From the NCBI RefSeq assembly GCF_001683915.1, contig NZ_LXTT01000101.1, positions 1 to 64,000 of the forward strand: a DNA stretch of 64,000 nucleotides, written 5' to 3'. Below the pieces are notes generated by a model that did not search any database, was not told the origin of the DNA, and saw nothing but the letters and a program-made list of their open reading frames with translations. This document shows positions 35,193-45,825 of this stretch, in pieces. Every line of letters starts with the position of its first letter. The first letter of the stretch is position 1. The stretch is from Allomuricauda sp. CP2A. GTDB taxonomy: Bacteria; Bacteroidota; Bacteroidia; Flavobacteriales; Flavobacteriaceae. A program made the position numbers and the translations under genes.

Positions 35193-36583
35193 CCGCCGCC
35201 CAAGGCACGATACAACTCTACAATGGCACTCAGTTGACCGTATTGTGAATCCACATAGCTCAATTCCGAATTAAGGGCATTTTGTCTGGCTGTCAGCACT
35301 TCCAAATAGTTGGCAAGGCCATTGTTCAACAATTCCTCTGAATAATCCTCGGCTGTGGAATAGGCGTCCAATTCTTTGGAACGTGCATCCAATTTTTGGG
35401 TTTCAGCATCGTAGGTGTACAGGGCATCTGAGACTTCTTTTCCTGCTGTGAGCAATGTTTTTTTGTACGACAAAAGGGCTTGTTCCTGCTGTGCTTTGGC
35501 CACCTCCATTTGGGTCCGCAGCCTTCTTCCATTAAAAATGGGCTGGGTGAGTGAACCCACCAATTGGGAAAATAGCGAGCTTGCATCCAACCAATTGTCG
35601 AACTCCAGACTTTGAAATCCGCCAGCAGCGGTAAGGCTCAATGAAGGATATAGACTGCTTTGGGCCACATTGGTCAGTTCAAAAGCATTGATCAGCCCAT
35701 ATTCCGCCTGCATCACATCAGGTCGATTTGCCAACAACAAATAGGGAACCCCAGTTTGCAGATTTGTTTCTATGGATTGATTGTCCAAACTTCCACGTTG
35801 TACTTCGTGTGGGGGTTCACTCAACAGAATGCAAAAGGCATTTTCCAACAATTTGATGTTGTTTTCCAAATCGATGAGGATAATCTCGGTGGTATGCACC
35901 TGCGCCTCGGTCTGTTTTACCGCCACTTCGGTCACCTGACCTGCCTCTTTAAGGGCAACCGTGGTTTCCAAACTATTTTTTCTGGCTTCCAAGGTCTGTT
36001 CTGCGATTTCCCGCTGCTTGTCCAAGGCCATCAATTGGTAATAAGTATTGGCAATGGCAGCGACCAAATCGGTTTTTACGGCTTGATGGGCGGCCACACT
36101 TTGCAGGTAGGATGCCCCGGCGGCACGTTTGTTACTTCTGATCTTGCCCCAAACATCGGCCTCCCAAGAAAGAGCACCAGAGAGTTCGTATTGTTCCAAA
36201 GGACGGGTAAAAAAGCTACCAAACTGGCTGTTTCTCGAGTTTTTGGTACGGGTGAAGCTCGCTGTTCCGCTCAGGGTTGGATAATACCCCGCCTTTCCCT
36301 GTTTCAAATAGGCTTCGGCGGCCGTTACGCTCTGTAGTGCAATCCGGATATCCAGATTGTTTTCCAAGCCTTGCTCAATATAGGACTTCAGTTGTTCATC
36401 GTTGAACAGGTCCCGCCAAGAAACATTGGCCATGGAAACACTGTCTTGGGGCAGGTTATCTGTACGGTACAAAGTTTCTGTTTCCACTTCGGGCCGATCA
36501 TAGTTTTTGGCCACAAAACAGGACTGCAACAGCAAAGGTGCCGTGAGCAGCAAAATGAATTTATATGTGGATGTTATTTTCAT
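35183..36583 (-). CDS. RND efflux outer-membrane lipoprotein (NodT/OprM type)
   Basis: A 466-residue TolC-type channel protein. From the ATG at 36583 the sequence is a lipoprotein signal with lipobox LLLQSC; the upstream ATG at 36634 would place 17 extra residues before it and overlap the pump gene, so it is not used. Two outer-membrane efflux domains follow (about 55-250 and 265-460). It forms the exit duct for the RND pump encoded upstream. Confidence 0.92.
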   Translation of the reverse strand: MKITSTYKFILLLTAPLLLQSCFVAKNYDRPEVETETLYRTDNLPQDSVSMANVSWRDLFNDEQLKSYIEQGLENNLDIRIALQSVTAAEAYLKQGKAGYYPTLSGTASFTRTKNSRNSQFGSFFTRPLEQYELSGALSWEADVWGKIRSNKRAAGASYLQSVAAHQAVKTDLVAAIANTYYQLMALDKQREIAEQTLEARKNSLETTVALKEAGQVTEVAVKQTEAQVHTTEIILIDLENNIKLLENAFCILLSEPPHEVQRGSLDNQSIETNLQTGVPYLLLANRPDVMQAEYGLINAFELTNVAQSSLYPSLSLTAAGGFQSLEFDNWLDASSLFSQLVGSLTQPIFNGRRLRTQMEVAKAQQEQALLSYKKTLLTAGKEVSDALYTYDAETQKLDARSKELDAYSTAEDYSEELLNNGLANYLEVLTARQNALNSELSYVDSQYGQLSAIVELYRALGGGWR

Positions 36584-36614
36584 GGGTAATCTACTTTGTT
36601 TGGTCAATGAATGA

Positions 36615-39600
36615 TTAGGCATTGCTTTCTTCATGGATTACTTCGGGTTTTCCTGAAATGCGTTCTTGAAGGGCTTGGAATACCACAAACAACACGGGTA
36701 TAACAAATACACCGAACACGGTTCCTATAAGCATACCTCCTACGGCACTCAATCCTATGGATTGGTTACCAATGGCACCGATTCCTGAGGAAAGGGCCAA
36801 AGGCATCAAACCAAAAATGAAGGCAAAAGAGGTCATCAAGATGGGTCGGAGCCTAGCACGGGCACCATCCGCAGCAGCTTCAAACAAGGACAATCCGGCC
36901 CGTCTTCGCTGCAGGGCAAACTCCACGATCAAAATGGCATTTTTGGCCAAGAGACCGATCAGCATGATCAATGCAATCTGGAAATAGATGTTGTTCTGCA
37001 ACCCTGCCACGTTGATGAAAAGGATGGCACCGGCAAGTCCAATAGGTAATGACAACAGCACCGAAAGTGGCACAATGTAACTTTCGTATTGGGCACTGAG
37101 TAGGAAATACACAAAAACAAGGCTCAAAATAAATATGAGCGCGGTTTGTGAACTGGCATTGCTCTCTTCACGGGTAAGTCCGGAATAGTCATATGTGTAA
37201 GAGGTGGGCAGCACTTGGGCCGCAACTTCCTCAATGGCATTGATTGCATCCCCGGTACTGTATCCTGGGTTGGGCACGCCACTGACTTTTACCGAACTCA
37301 ACAGGTTGAATCGCTCTACCACTTCTGGGCCATATATCTTTTTAAGATCCACAAACTGACTCACCGCAACCGATTCACCGTTGTTGTTACGAACATAAAT
37401 GTGGTTGAGGGAATTTTCATCGGCACGATCTTCGGGCTTGGCCTGGATCATGACACGGTACTGTTTTCCAAATTTGTTGAAATCCGTGGCATAAATTCCG
37501 CCATAATATCCTTGTAGTGCATTGAACACATCGGTAGCGGAAAAACCGGCCATTTTTATTTTTTCGATATCGATTTCCAAATCGTACTGTGGAAATCCGG
37601 AATCAAATTGGGAAATGGCATATTGAATTTCGGGCCGTGCATTCAAGGCACCCAAAAATTGATTTTTCACATCATTGATGGCCAACCAATCATCTGTTCC
37701 TTTGTTCTGTAACTGCACCTCAAACCCGGAATTGGTCCCGAAACCTTGAATACTGGGCGGGGTAAAGTAAATGATCTGGGCATCCTTGAATTGGGCCGAA
37801 GTGGCGTTCAATCGTTGCATGGTGGCATTTACGGACAGCGAATCCGCATCCCTTTCACTCCAATCCTTCAATTTCATGATGGAAAAGGCATAGGAACCGG
37901 CACTGACACGGTTCAACAAACTGAAGCCAGCCACGCTCATCCGGGCTTCCACAATTTCCATGGATTCATAGATGGAATCCAGCTTCATAATAGTTTCTTC
38001 GGTCTTTTCAATGGTGGTGCCTGGGGGCATGCTCACATTGGCAAAAATGATGCCTCGGTCCTCATCGGGAACGAATCCGGCAGGTGTGGTCCTAAACAAG
38101 ATGATTGCCAATACACTAAAACCAACCAACATGGCCACGGTGATCCATTTTCGTTTTACCAAGGTGCCCACGGTATTCGTGTATTTGTTGGTAATGGCCA
38201 TAAAACCAACATTAAAGGCCCTAAAAAAGCGCTTGGCCAATCCAGATTTATGGTTTTTATCGGGATTATGAGGTTTTAGGAACAAGGCTGCCAAAGCTGG
38301 ACTCAGCGTCAAAGCGTTTACGGCCGAAATCAAGATGGCAACAGCCAGCGTAATGCCAAATTGTTGGAAAAACACCCCGGAGGATCCTTGAATAAAGGAC
38401 ACGGGAATGAACACGGCGGACATCACCAAGGTAATGGAGATAATGGCTCCTGAAATCTCGCTCATGGCAGTTTTTGTTGCGGTTCTTGCTGAATCGGCTC
38501 CTTGCTCCAGTTTGGCATGGACCGCCTCGACCACCACAATGGCATCATCCACCACAATACCAATGGCCAGAATCATGGCGAAAAGCGTCAACATATTGAT
38601 GGAGTACCCGAACAATTGCAGGAAGAAAAAGGTTCCAATAATGGCCACGGGCACCGCTATGGCCGGAATTAAGGTCGACCTGAAATCCTGCAGAAACAGG
38701 AATACCACAATGAACACCAAAATGAAGGCCTCAATCAGGGTTTGCACTACGTGGTCGATGGAAGCATCCAAAAAGTCTTTGGTGTTGAATGGGATGACAT
38801 AGTCCAGTCCCTTGGGAAAATCCGCCTTGCTCTCAACCAAGATTGCTTCGACTTCATCAATGATCTCCTTGGCATTGGATCCTGCGGTCTGGTATACCCC
38901 AACGGCAACCCCGGGATTTCCCATACCGGAATTTTTTCGCACATAACTGAAGGCGCCCAGTTCAATTTCAGCAACATCCTTTAGGCGGAGAAAACCGCCA
39001 TCTTCAGTGGTTTTTAGAATGATGTTTTCATATTCCCCAACTTCGGAAAGCCGGCCCTTGTATTTCATGACATACTCAAAGATGCCATCGGCATTTTCAC
39101 CTATTTTCCCTGTTGCCGCTTCGCGGTTCTGCTCTCTTAGGGCAACTTGGATATCAGCGGGTACAAGATTGTATGCTGCCATTTTATCGGGAGAGATCCA
39201 TATACGCATGGAATAATCCTTAGCACCAAAAACGTTGACGTTCCCCACACCTTTGATCCGTTGCAAACGGGGAACCAGATTGATTTTGGCATAGTTTTCC
39301 ACAAAAGTGCCGTCGTAATTCTCATTTTCCGAAAAAATGGAGAAAAAGAGCAGTGCACTGTTTTGGGCTTTTTGGGTGTTCACCCCGGTCTGGATCACTT
39401 CTTGGGGCAAAAGGCTATTGGCCCGGGCCACACGGTTCTGTACGTTAACGGCCGCAATATCGGGATCTACCCCTAGTTCAAAAAACACACTGATGCTGGC
39501 GGCACCATCGTTACTGGCAGATGAGGTCATGTAGGTCATACCCTCTACACCATTGATCTGTTCTTCCAAGGGTACCACCACACTTTTCAACACGGTTTCG

Positions 39601-39761
39601 GCGTTGGCACCGGTGTAATTGGCGTTTACCTGAACGGTTGGTGGCGCAATCTCGGGATATTGCTCTACGGGTAAGGTGGCGAGTCCCAGAATACCAAGGA
39701 TCACTATGATGACTGATATCACAGTGGAAAGTACAGGACGATCTATAAATTTTTGGAACAT
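36615..39761 (-). CDS. RND multidrug efflux permease (HAE1/AcrB type)
   Basis: A 1048-residue inner-membrane proton antiporter with the AcrB start (MFQKFIDRPVLSTVISVII), TPPTVQV-like porter region and the TM4 charge pair GIVVDDAIVVVEA needed for proton relay. HAE1 pumps expel hydrophobic and amphiphilic compounds from the periplasm. It is located between the adaptor gene and the outer-membrane factor gene in the order adaptor-pump-duct. Confidence 0.96.
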   Translation of the reverse strand: MFQKFIDRPVLSTVISVIIVILGILGLATLPVEQYPEIAPPTVQVNANYTGANAETVLKSVVVPLEEQINGVEGMTYMTSSASNDGAASISVFFELGVDPDIAAVNVQNRVARANSLLPQEVIQTGVNTQKAQNSALLFFSIFSENENYDGTFVENYAKINLVPRLQRIKGVGNVNVFGAKDYSMRIWISPDKMAAYNLVPADIQVALREQNREAATGKIGENADGIFEYVMKYKGRLSEVGEYENIILKTTEDGGFLRLKDVAEIELGAFSYVRKNSGMGNPGVAVGVYQTAGSNAKEIIDEVEAILVESKADFPKGLDYVIPFNTKDFLDASIDHVVQTLIEAFILVFIVVFLFLQDFRSTLIPAIAVPVAIIGTFFFLQLFGYSINMLTLFAMILAIGIVVDDAIVVVEAVHAKLEQGADSARTATKTAMSEISGAIISITLVMSAVFIPVSFIQGSSGVFFQQFGITLAVAILISAVNALTLSPALAALFLKPHNPDKNHKSGLAKRFFRAFNVGFMAITNKYTNTVGTLVKRKWITVAMLVGFSVLAIILFRTTPAGFVPDEDRGIIFANVSMPPGTTIEKTEETIMKLDSIYESMEIVEARMSVAGFSLLNRVSAGSYAFSIMKLKDWSERDADSLSVNATMQRLNATSAQFKDAQIIYFTPPSIQGFGTNSGFEVQLQNKGTDDWLAINDVKNQFLGALNARPEIQYAISQFDSGFPQYDLEIDIEKIKMAGFSATDVFNALQGYYGGIYATDFNKFGKQYRVMIQAKPEDRADENSLNHIYVRNNNGESVAVSQFVDLKKIYGPEVVERFNLLSSVKVSGVPNPGYSTGDAINAIEEVAAQVLPTSYTYDYSGLTREESNASSQTALIFILSLVFVYFLLSAQYESYIVPLSVLLSLPIGLAGAILFINVAGLQNNIYFQIALIMLIGLLAKNAILIVEFALQRRRAGLSLFEAAADGARARLRPILMTSFAFIFGLMPLALSSGIGAIGNQSIGLSAVGGMLIGTVFGVFVIPVLFVVFQALQERISGKPEVIHEESNA

Positions 39762-39793
39762 AAAATTTTTGTGCTATAAGTGATTGATGGCAA

Positions 39794-40864
39794 TTATTGT
39801 TTTATGGGATTGATGGTTTGCCCATCTTTTAGTTTGGACACCCCTTCCGCAACTATGATGCTTCCGGCTTCCAGACCTTCATTTACAATGAATTGAGTGT
39901 CGGTTTGCGCAACAATGTTCAATGGCTTTGTGTTTACTGTGTTATCCTCGTTCAACACATAAACCATTTTGGTGCCTTGAAGATCCACCGTAACAAACTG
40001 GGGGATTACAAAAGTATCCTCATAAGTAGACGGAACTTTTATGGTACCCGTACTGCCCGAACTCAATAATAGGTCTGGGTTGTCAAAATCTGCCCTAAGT
40101 GTTACACTTCCGGTGGTTGAATTGATAATGTTGTTCACCATGGCAATTTTCCCTTTCTGGGGATAGGTTTCGCCATTGATCATTACAAGTTCCACCTCTG
40201 GTGAGTTTTCAGAAGAGATACCGACTCCAGTACCGGCCATTTTCATTTGCAACAATTCCTTTTCTGTCATTGAAAAATATGCTCGTACACCGCTAATGTC
40301 GGAAACCACGGTAAGTGGCTCGCCCATGGAGCTGCTGACCAGGGCACCAACCTTATAGGGTATTTCACCAATGTACCCGTTTACCGGGCTCACTATATTG
40401 GAGTAGCCAATGTTGGCGACAATGCTGCTATAGGTGCTCTTAGCTTGTTCCAATTGGGCCTTGGCAGTTTCCAGTTGTACTTCACTGATAATGTTTTTCT
40501 CTACCAATGGAACTAATTTGTTCACTTCCACTTGGGCCACATTAACGGCAGCTTTGGCAGCTTCGGCATCTTGCGAGAGTGTCTGCGTTTCCAGTTTAAA
40601 GAGCAATTGCCCTTTTTTCACTTGTTGCCCCTCCTCCACATATATATTTTGGACAAATCCAGAGACTTTGGGCCAGATCTCCACATTTTGTTCTCCTTGA
40701 ATGTTTGTGGAATAGCTGTTGTATAGTGTAATATCCTCCTTTTCAAGGGTGGTCACCTTTAGCGAAGGTGTTTGGGGCACCGCGGCTTGCTGTTGGTTTT
40801 TGCCCCCACAGGACAGCACCAAAAGCACAGTTGTTGCTACTAAGATTGATTTTATTGTTTTCAT
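39794..40864 (-). CDS. RND efflux periplasmic adaptor (membrane fusion protein)
   Basis: A 356-residue adaptor that bridges pump and duct. From the ATG at 40864 it has a lipoprotein signal with lipobox VLSC; the upstream ATG at 40909 overlaps the preceding gene and is not used. Barrel-sandwich halves flank a helical hairpin (about 80-140, KKGQLLFKLETQ...), followed by VSPVNGYIGEIPYKVGALV and a beta-barrel domain. Confidence 0.93.
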   Translation of the reverse strand: MKTIKSILVATTVLLVLSCGGKNQQQAAVPQTPSLKVTTLEKEDITLYNSYSTNIQGEQNVEIWPKVSGFVQNIYVEEGQQVKKGQLLFKLETQTLSQDAEAAKAAVNVAQVEVNKLVPLVEKNIISEVQLETAKAQLEQAKSTYSSIVANIGYSNIVSPVNGYIGEIPYKVGALVSSSMGEPLTVVSDISGVRAYFSMTEKELLQMKMAGTGVGISSENSPEVELVMINGETYPQKGKIAMVNNIINSTTGSVTLRADFDNPDLLLSSGSTGTIKVPSTYEDTFVIPQFVTVDLQGTKMVYVLNEDNTVNTKPLNIVAQTDTQFIVNEGLEAGSIIVAEGVSKLKDGQTINPIKQ

Positions 40865-40898
40865 GTTAGGGTTATTGTTGCGCTTGGGATTTTTGGAG

Positions 40899-41381
40899 TT
40901 ATTGCTCATTTAAAATGGATTCTAATCTTTTGATTGATTTTTTCAGGATTTTTTCGTTCTCGCTCACATAATCCAGATAAACCTGAGTCCTTATTTGGCC
41001 TTCTTCATATTTTTTTGGACTGTGTTTTTTATGGTAGCCCAAAACCAAGGTGATAATGTTTTTTTCGGTTTCCATACGGTTCAAGTTTTCTTGAAGTTTG
41101 GTAAGAAAAAAGGTTTTCTTCTTTGCTGTAGAAAAATAGCGTCTTCTATCACCGGGCTTTGTGAAATAGGTAATTAACCCCATGTTTACCAAAAGGTTCA
41201 GGGAAGTTGAGGTGGAGCTTTTGCTCGCCCCTCTTTTTTCTATGCAATCCTCAAAAGTGAGACCGTCTTCATTGGTCAAGATCAAAATTGCATAGATACG
41301 GGCAGCCAATGGAGGTAGATTGTTCTCTTTTTCCAAATGCAACCCTAAAGTTTCGATTATTTCTTCCTTCGATTTTTCCAT
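40899..41381 (-). CDS. GbsR/MarR-like transcriptional regulator
   Basis: A 160-residue winged-helix regulator: LAARIYAILILTNEDGLTFEDCIEKRGAS and SSTSTSLNLLVNMGLITYF give the helix-turn-helix and wing entry. It resembles the GbsR-type MarR branch. It is the first gene of the efflux operon, 34 bases before the adaptor ATG, and likely represses it. A second regulator (TetR) closes the same operon. Confidence 0.85.
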   Translation of the reverse strand: MEKSKEEIIETLGLHLEKENNLPPLAARIYAILILTNEDGLTFEDCIEKRGASKSSTSTSLNLLVNMGLITYFTKPGDRRRYFSTAKKKTFFLTKLQENLNRMETEKNIITLVLGYHKKHSPKKYEEGQIRTQVYLDYVSENEKILKKSIKRLESILNEQ

Positions 41382-41502
41382 AAAATGGATTTTGAAGGCA
41401 CAAAATTAGTGTTGGTTCGGAAGTTGCCAAACCAAACGAACTTAAACTTCTGTTAAAACTTTATGTTGTTTTTTGAAGGTTAGGTCAAAAGAATAAAAGA
41501 AG

Positions 41503-42522
41503 TTACAGAGCACTTTTAAACTGCTCCAAAAAGCGGACATCGTTTTCGCTGAGCAATCGAATATCCGAAATTTGATGTAAGAGCAAGGCAATGCGGTCTA
41601 TCCCCATACCAAAAGCAAAACCGGAGTAGACATCGGGATCAATTCCGCAGTTCTTCAAGACATTGGGGTCCACCATGCCGCAGCCCATTATTTCCAACCA
41701 ACCGGTTCCCTTGGTCATGCGGTAGTCGGTTTCGGTTTCCAGTCCCCAATACACATCAACCTCAGCACTGGGCTCAGTAAACGGGAAATAGGACGGGCGC
41801 AATCTAATCTTTGATTTCCCGAACATTTCCGAAGTGAAATACTGCAGTGTCTGTTTTAAATCGGCAAAGGAAACGTTCTTGTCCACATACAAACCTTCCA
41901 CCTGATGGAAAAAACAATGTGATCGGGCAGAAATGGCCTCGTTCCGATAGACCCTTCCCGGAGAAATGGTACGGATGGGCGGCTTGTGGCTTTCCATATA
42001 GCGCACCTGTACCGACGAGGTATGCGTCCGAAGTAAAATATCAGGGTCAGTTTGGATAAAGAATGTGTCCTGCATATCCCGTGCAGGATGGTATTCCGGC
42101 AGGTTCAAGGCTGTAAAATTGTGCCAATCGTCCTCAATTTCGGGTCCTTCGGAAACATTGAACCCGATTCTTGAGAAAATATCGATTATCTGGTTTTTAA
42201 CAATGGATATGGGATGTCTGGCCCCCAAGGTAATGGGCTCTCCGGGACGGGTAAGGTCTCCGTATTTGCCCTTGGCCTCCACTTGGTTTTCAAGAGCTGC
42301 CTTTAGCGCGTTTACTTTGTCGGTGGCAGCATTTTTCAATTGATTGACAACCTGCCCAAACTCCTTTTTCTCCCCATTGGGCACGTTTTTGAACTCAGCA
42401 AAAAAGCTGTTCAAAAGCCCCTTTTTTCCCAAATACTTGATTCGGAAAGCTTCAATTTCATCTTTTGAGGTTGAGGTGAATTTCTCCACTTCAGCCAAAT
42501 GTTCCTTTATGGTCTCAATCAT
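41503..42522 (-). CDS. pheS: Phenylalanine--tRNA ligase alpha subunit
   Basis: A 339-residue class II synthetase subunit, complete. The N-terminal coiled coil covers about 1-80; class II motif 2 ([21 protein letters not shown]) and motif 3 ([14 protein letters not shown]) are present. It charges tRNA-Phe with the beta subunit, which is not in this window. Its start overlaps the stop of the ceramidase-like gene by eight bases. Confidence 0.97.
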   Translation of the reverse strand: MIETIKEHLAEVEKFTSTSKDEIEAFRIKYLGKKGLLNSFFAEFKNVPNGEKKEFGQVVNQLKNAATDKVNALKAALENQVEAKGKYGDLTRPGEPITLGARHPISIVKNQIIDIFSRIGFNVSEGPEIEDDWHNFTALNLPEYHPARDMQDTFFIQTDPDILLRTHTSSVQVRYMESHKPPIRTISPGRVYRNEAISARSHCFFHQVEGLYVDKNVSFADLKQTLQYFTSEMFGKSKIRLRPSYFPFTEPSAEVDVYWGLETETDYRMTKGTGWLEIMGCGMVDPNVLKNCGIDPDVYSGFAFGMGIDRIALLLHQISDIRLLSENDVRFLEQFKSAL

Positions 42523-43207
42523 GTTTGATGGCTGTATTGGCGGACAAATTTAGCAAATTGTCCTTGAATATGTAGGCAATAAGGAAATGTACTGCAACAC
42601 CACCAAAAAAATGCCATAACCAATGGGTGCCCATGGGAAAGAAAGTCTGGGCAAGATCTATGCTCCTGAAAAAAACAGCAATCCCAAAAAAACCAAAAGC
42701 CAAGATGACAAAAACCATATTTCTTCCTTCGGTCCTTACCAAATACCAAACCAATGGAAACAATATTGTTGCCGCTGTGATCACATAGCCCAATGAAATT
42801 CGCCATGGACCAGGAATGGGAAGAATACGTAGTAGGAATGACATCCCCAAAAGTGTAACAATCAAAAGTAATCGTTGCCACCAAGTCCGTACAAGCTTAA
42901 AGATAAAGTAAATGACGAGTGCAGCGCATAGTAGCATAATGGGCATCCAGTCGAGCCTAAGCCAGAATTCATGGCTTCGTGTGGCATGGTAAATTGTACC
43001 TCCAATATAGCTTATGCCAATTATGGGAAGCACCCATGCCAAGAATAGATGTTGTTTTGGATTTTTATAGATTTTGATTCCCCAATATACGAGTAAGGCT
43101 AAAAAAACAAGGTTGCTGTAGGTGTTGAAGGGCTCAACGGGCAGCCTACCTTGAACTGTTTCCAAATAAATGGGTCCTGAATCGTTGGGAAATCTTAACA
43201 AGGACAT
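42515..43207 (-). CDS. Ceramidase-like (CREST) integral membrane hydrolase
   Basis: A 230-residue protein with about seven membrane segments. The metal-ligand pattern of alkaline ceramidases/CREST hydrolases is visible: a His and Ser in [11 protein letters not shown], an Asp in LRLDWMPI and the paired His of [13 protein letters not shown]. Such enzymes release fatty acid from ceramide; Flavobacteriaceae can make sphingolipid-like lipids, so a role in their turnover is possible but unproven. It overlaps pheS by eight bases and is probably translationally coupled to it. Confidence 0.72.
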   Translation of the reverse strand: MSLLRFPNDSGPIYLETVQGRLPVEPFNTYSNLVFLALLVYWGIKIYKNPKQHLFLAWVLPIIGISYIGGTIYHATRSHEFWLRLDWMPIMLLCAALVIYFIFKLVRTWWQRLLLIVTLLGMSFLLRILPIPGPWRISLGYVITAATILFPLVWYLVRTEGRNMVFVILAFGFFGIAVFFRSIDLAQTFFPMGTHWLWHFFGGVAVHFLIAYIFKDNLLNLSANTAIKHD

Positions 43208-43228
43208 GCAAAGAATCGGTTGGTTCTG

Positions 43229-45082
43229 TTATTCGTCGTCTGTATTGTTATTACCTATCCAGTCCATACAAGCTTTAAAATTTTTAAAGATATGTTCTTC
43301 TGGAATTAGATCGGGGATGATGTCAATGCGCTCCATCATGTACTTGGGCTGATCCAGTATGTTCACCAATAGCACAGTAATATCTTTTCGTAAAAGATCT
43401 TGCAGCACATCTTCCATGGCATACAGACCGGATTGATCCATATACTGCATTCTTCCCATTCTAATGACCACCGTGGATGCATTGTTGGGTATTTGGGAGG
43501 CCAACTGTTGAAACTCATTGGTAGAACCAAAAAACAGGGGCCCTTTAATATGTTTTATGAAAACTTCTTCCTTGATTTTTGCGGGAAGATTTTTTTCATC
43601 GGACCAAGCTTCTTCACGCAAGGGTTTTACATCGGATCGTTGTGCGGTAAGGTCCCCAATTTTTTTCATGAACATCAATGAGGCGATCACCAAACCAATT
43701 CCTACCGCATAAACAAGGTTCCAAATAGAGGAAAGAACCATGACCACCAGCATGATAATCACTTCTGAACTGAGCTTTAACGGTCCTAATTTGATATCCT
43801 TGGGAAGGTGGGGAATTGCCTTTAGTCCTCTATAATCCATTACTCCTATCCCCACAGTGACCAAGATTCCGGCCAACACAGCAGCTGGAATTTGGGATGC
43901 CACAGGGCCAAGGGCCAATAGAATAATAAGGAGAAGAATACCGGCAACCATACCGGACAGCTTTGTTTTACCTCCCGAATTAATGTTGACGACGGTTCTG
44001 ATGGTGGCCCCGGCACCTGGAATACCACCAAAAATGGCGGCAATACTGTTTCCAATGCCTTGTCCCACCAATTCTTTATTGGGTTTGTGCTTGGTCTGGG
44101 TCATATTATCGGCCACCACCGAGGTAAGCAAGGAATCAATCGCACCTAACAAGGCCAAGGTAAGGGCTGTAAAAATATAGGGAGTGATGGAGCTGAGTTG
44201 AAAGCCCGTAAATATTTCAAGATTGGGGATGGGCAATCCACTTGGAATTTGTTCAATGGGGCGATAGTTCACCCCAAATCCAAAGGCCGCCCCTGAAACA
44301 ATGATCAGTGCCACCAAAGTACTGGGAATTGCAGTGGTGATACGCTTAAAACCATAAATAATAAGAATAGTGGCCAAAGCAAGCCCCAGTTCCAGCCAAT
44401 TTATGTTTTTTAGGGCCCTGGGAAGCACCTTAAAGGAGCCAATTACCCCCGAAGCGTTTTTAGCGGCCAAGGTACTGGCTTCTTTTTGCATATCTGCCGG
44501 GCTTATTCGTTTTGCCCGCCTAATGGTTTCTTCAAAATTTTCCAAGACCAAAATACCTTCGCCAGCTTCTTCTTTGAGGATATTCTCCAAGATTCTTTCC
44601 TCGGCCTCGGGCATAAATTGATTTACATAGGCGGTATCTTCTTTTGGATAATACCCCACGGCCGGTAAAATTTGTGTGACCAGTATAATAACCCCGATGG
44701 CAGTCATGAATCCAGAGACCACAGGGTAAGGAATGTATTTAATGTATTTTCCCAAGCCAATAAGACCAAGACCCACCTGCATGATCCCGGCCAAAAGAAA
44801 AACCGTAAGAATGGCTGGAAGGGCCTGGTTGATGTCCCCATCATTTATGGCCACAATTCCGGCAATAACCACCATGCTCACGGCAGTCATGGGGGCAGTG
44901 GGGCCAGAAATTTGTGTGCTTGTTCCTCCAAAGAGGGATGCAAAAAAGCTAATAAATATAGCGCCATATAACCCAGCACTGGGTCCGAGCCCAGAACTTA
45001 CCCCAAAAGCAAGTGCCAGTGGCAGGGCCACAATACCTGCAGTAATACCTCCGAATAAATCCCCTTTTAAATGTTTGAACAT
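43229..45082 (-). CDS. SulP family inorganic anion transporter
   Basis: A 617-residue SulP transporter with about 12 to 14 membrane segments and a C-terminal STAS domain (about 505-610; MGRMQYMDQSGLYAMEDVL). I prefer the ATG at 45082 (MFKHLKGDLFGG), the family-typical start, over 45118. SulP proteins carry sulfate, bicarbonate or other anions, often with Na+. A carbonic-anhydrase gene lies 108 bases upstream on the same strand, with a terminator between. Confidence 0.92.
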   Translation of the reverse strand: MFKHLKGDLFGGITAGIVALPLALAFGVSSGLGPSAGLYGAIFISFFASLFGGTSTQISGPTAPMTAVSMVVIAGIVAINDGDINQALPAILTVFLLAGIMQVGLGLIGLGKYIKYIPYPVVSGFMTAIGVIILVTQILPAVGYYPKEDTAYVNQFMPEAEERILENILKEEAGEGILVLENFEETIRRAKRISPADMQKEASTLAAKNASGVIGSFKVLPRALKNINWLELGLALATILIIYGFKRITTAIPSTLVALIIVSGAAFGFGVNYRPIEQIPSGLPIPNLEIFTGFQLSSITPYIFTALTLALLGAIDSLLTSVVADNMTQTKHKPNKELVGQGIGNSIAAIFGGIPGAGATIRTVVNINSGGKTKLSGMVAGILLLIILLALGPVASQIPAAVLAGILVTVGIGVMDYRGLKAIPHLPKDIKLGPLKLSSEVIIMLVVMVLSSIWNLVYAVGIGLVIASLMFMKKIGDLTAQRSDVKPLREEAWSDEKNLPAKIKEEVFIKHIKGPLFFGSTNEFQQLASQIPNNASTVVIRMGRMQYMDQSGLYAMEDVLQDLLRKDITVLLVNILDQPKYMMERIDIIPDLIPEEHIFKNFKACMDWIGNNNTDDE

Positions 45083-45132
45083 AATATGGTTAAGACTGTG
45101 TAATCTCGTAGACAGCAAATATACAATATAAA

Positions 45133-45164
45133 AAAGCCCAACGACCTTAAGGTCGTCGGGCTTT
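45133..45164 (-). terminator. Intrinsic terminator of the carbonic anhydrase gene
   Basis: A stem of AAAGCCC/GGGCTTT plus ACGACC/GGTCGT with one A-C mismatch and a TTAA loop. Flanking A and T make it work in both directions. It lies 26 bases after the carbonic anhydrase stop and separates it from the downstream SulP gene. Confidence 0.9.
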
Positions 45165-45189
45165 GGGTGGTTTATTTTTTAGGAGAAGA

Positions 45190-45816
45190 TTATAAAAACG
45201 TCACCTTACCATCCGAGATGTCGTACATGGCACCCACAATGGCAATTTCGCCTTTGTCCTCCATCTCTTTTAGAACATCACTTTGATTTCTGATGTTGTC
45301 CAAAGTCATCTCAACATTTTTTACGGCTACAGCATCCACAAAATCCAAGTTTTTGGAGTTTCTCAAATCCTCATCCTTAGGTTCAGTAACCGCTGCTACG
45401 GCTGGTTCAATCTTGTTTATCAATTTGGTCAGGTTTCCTAGTCGAGCATGGTCGCAGGCGCCTTTTATGGCACCACAACTGGTGTGGCCTAGAACGACAA
45501 TGGCCTTGGTTCCGGCCAATTTGCATCCAAATTCCATACTTCCCAAAATATCTTCATTGACAAAGTTGCCCGCAATCCTTACACTAAAAATGTCTCCAAG
45601 GCCTTGGTCAAATACCAATTCGGCTGATACTCTGGAATCAATACAACTCAGAATAGTGGCAAAAGGGAACTGCCCATCCTTGGTATCGTTCACTTGCTCC
45701 AAAAGATTTCTGTTGGCCTTTAAATTTTGTTGAAAACGCTCATTGCCCTCCTTTAAAAATTGGAGCGCTTTTTGGGGCGTCATGGTGGCTTGTGTTTCTT
45801 TGGTGTGTGCTTTCAT
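45190..45816 (-). CDS. Beta-class carbonic anhydrase
   Basis: A 208-residue beta-carbonic anhydrase interconverting CO2 and bicarbonate. Zinc ligands and the catalytic pair are visible: C58 with D60-R62 in SCIDSR, and H111 and C114 in GHTSCG. The ATG at 45816 is ten bases after the stop of the upstream SulP gene, so they form one operon. A bicarbonate-supplying role with the SulP transporters is likely. Confidence 0.93.
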   Translation of the reverse strand: MKAHTKETQATMTPQKALQFLKEGNERFQQNLKANRNLLEQVNDTKDGQFPFATILSCIDSRVSAELVFDQGLGDIFSVRIAGNFVNEDILGSMEFGCKLAGTKAIVVLGHTSCGAIKGACDHARLGNLTKLINKIEPAVAAVTEPKDEDLRNSKNLDFVDAVAVKNVEMTLDNIRNQSDVLKEMEDKGEIAIVGAMYDISDGKVTFL

Positions 45817-45825
45817 ATCAATATT

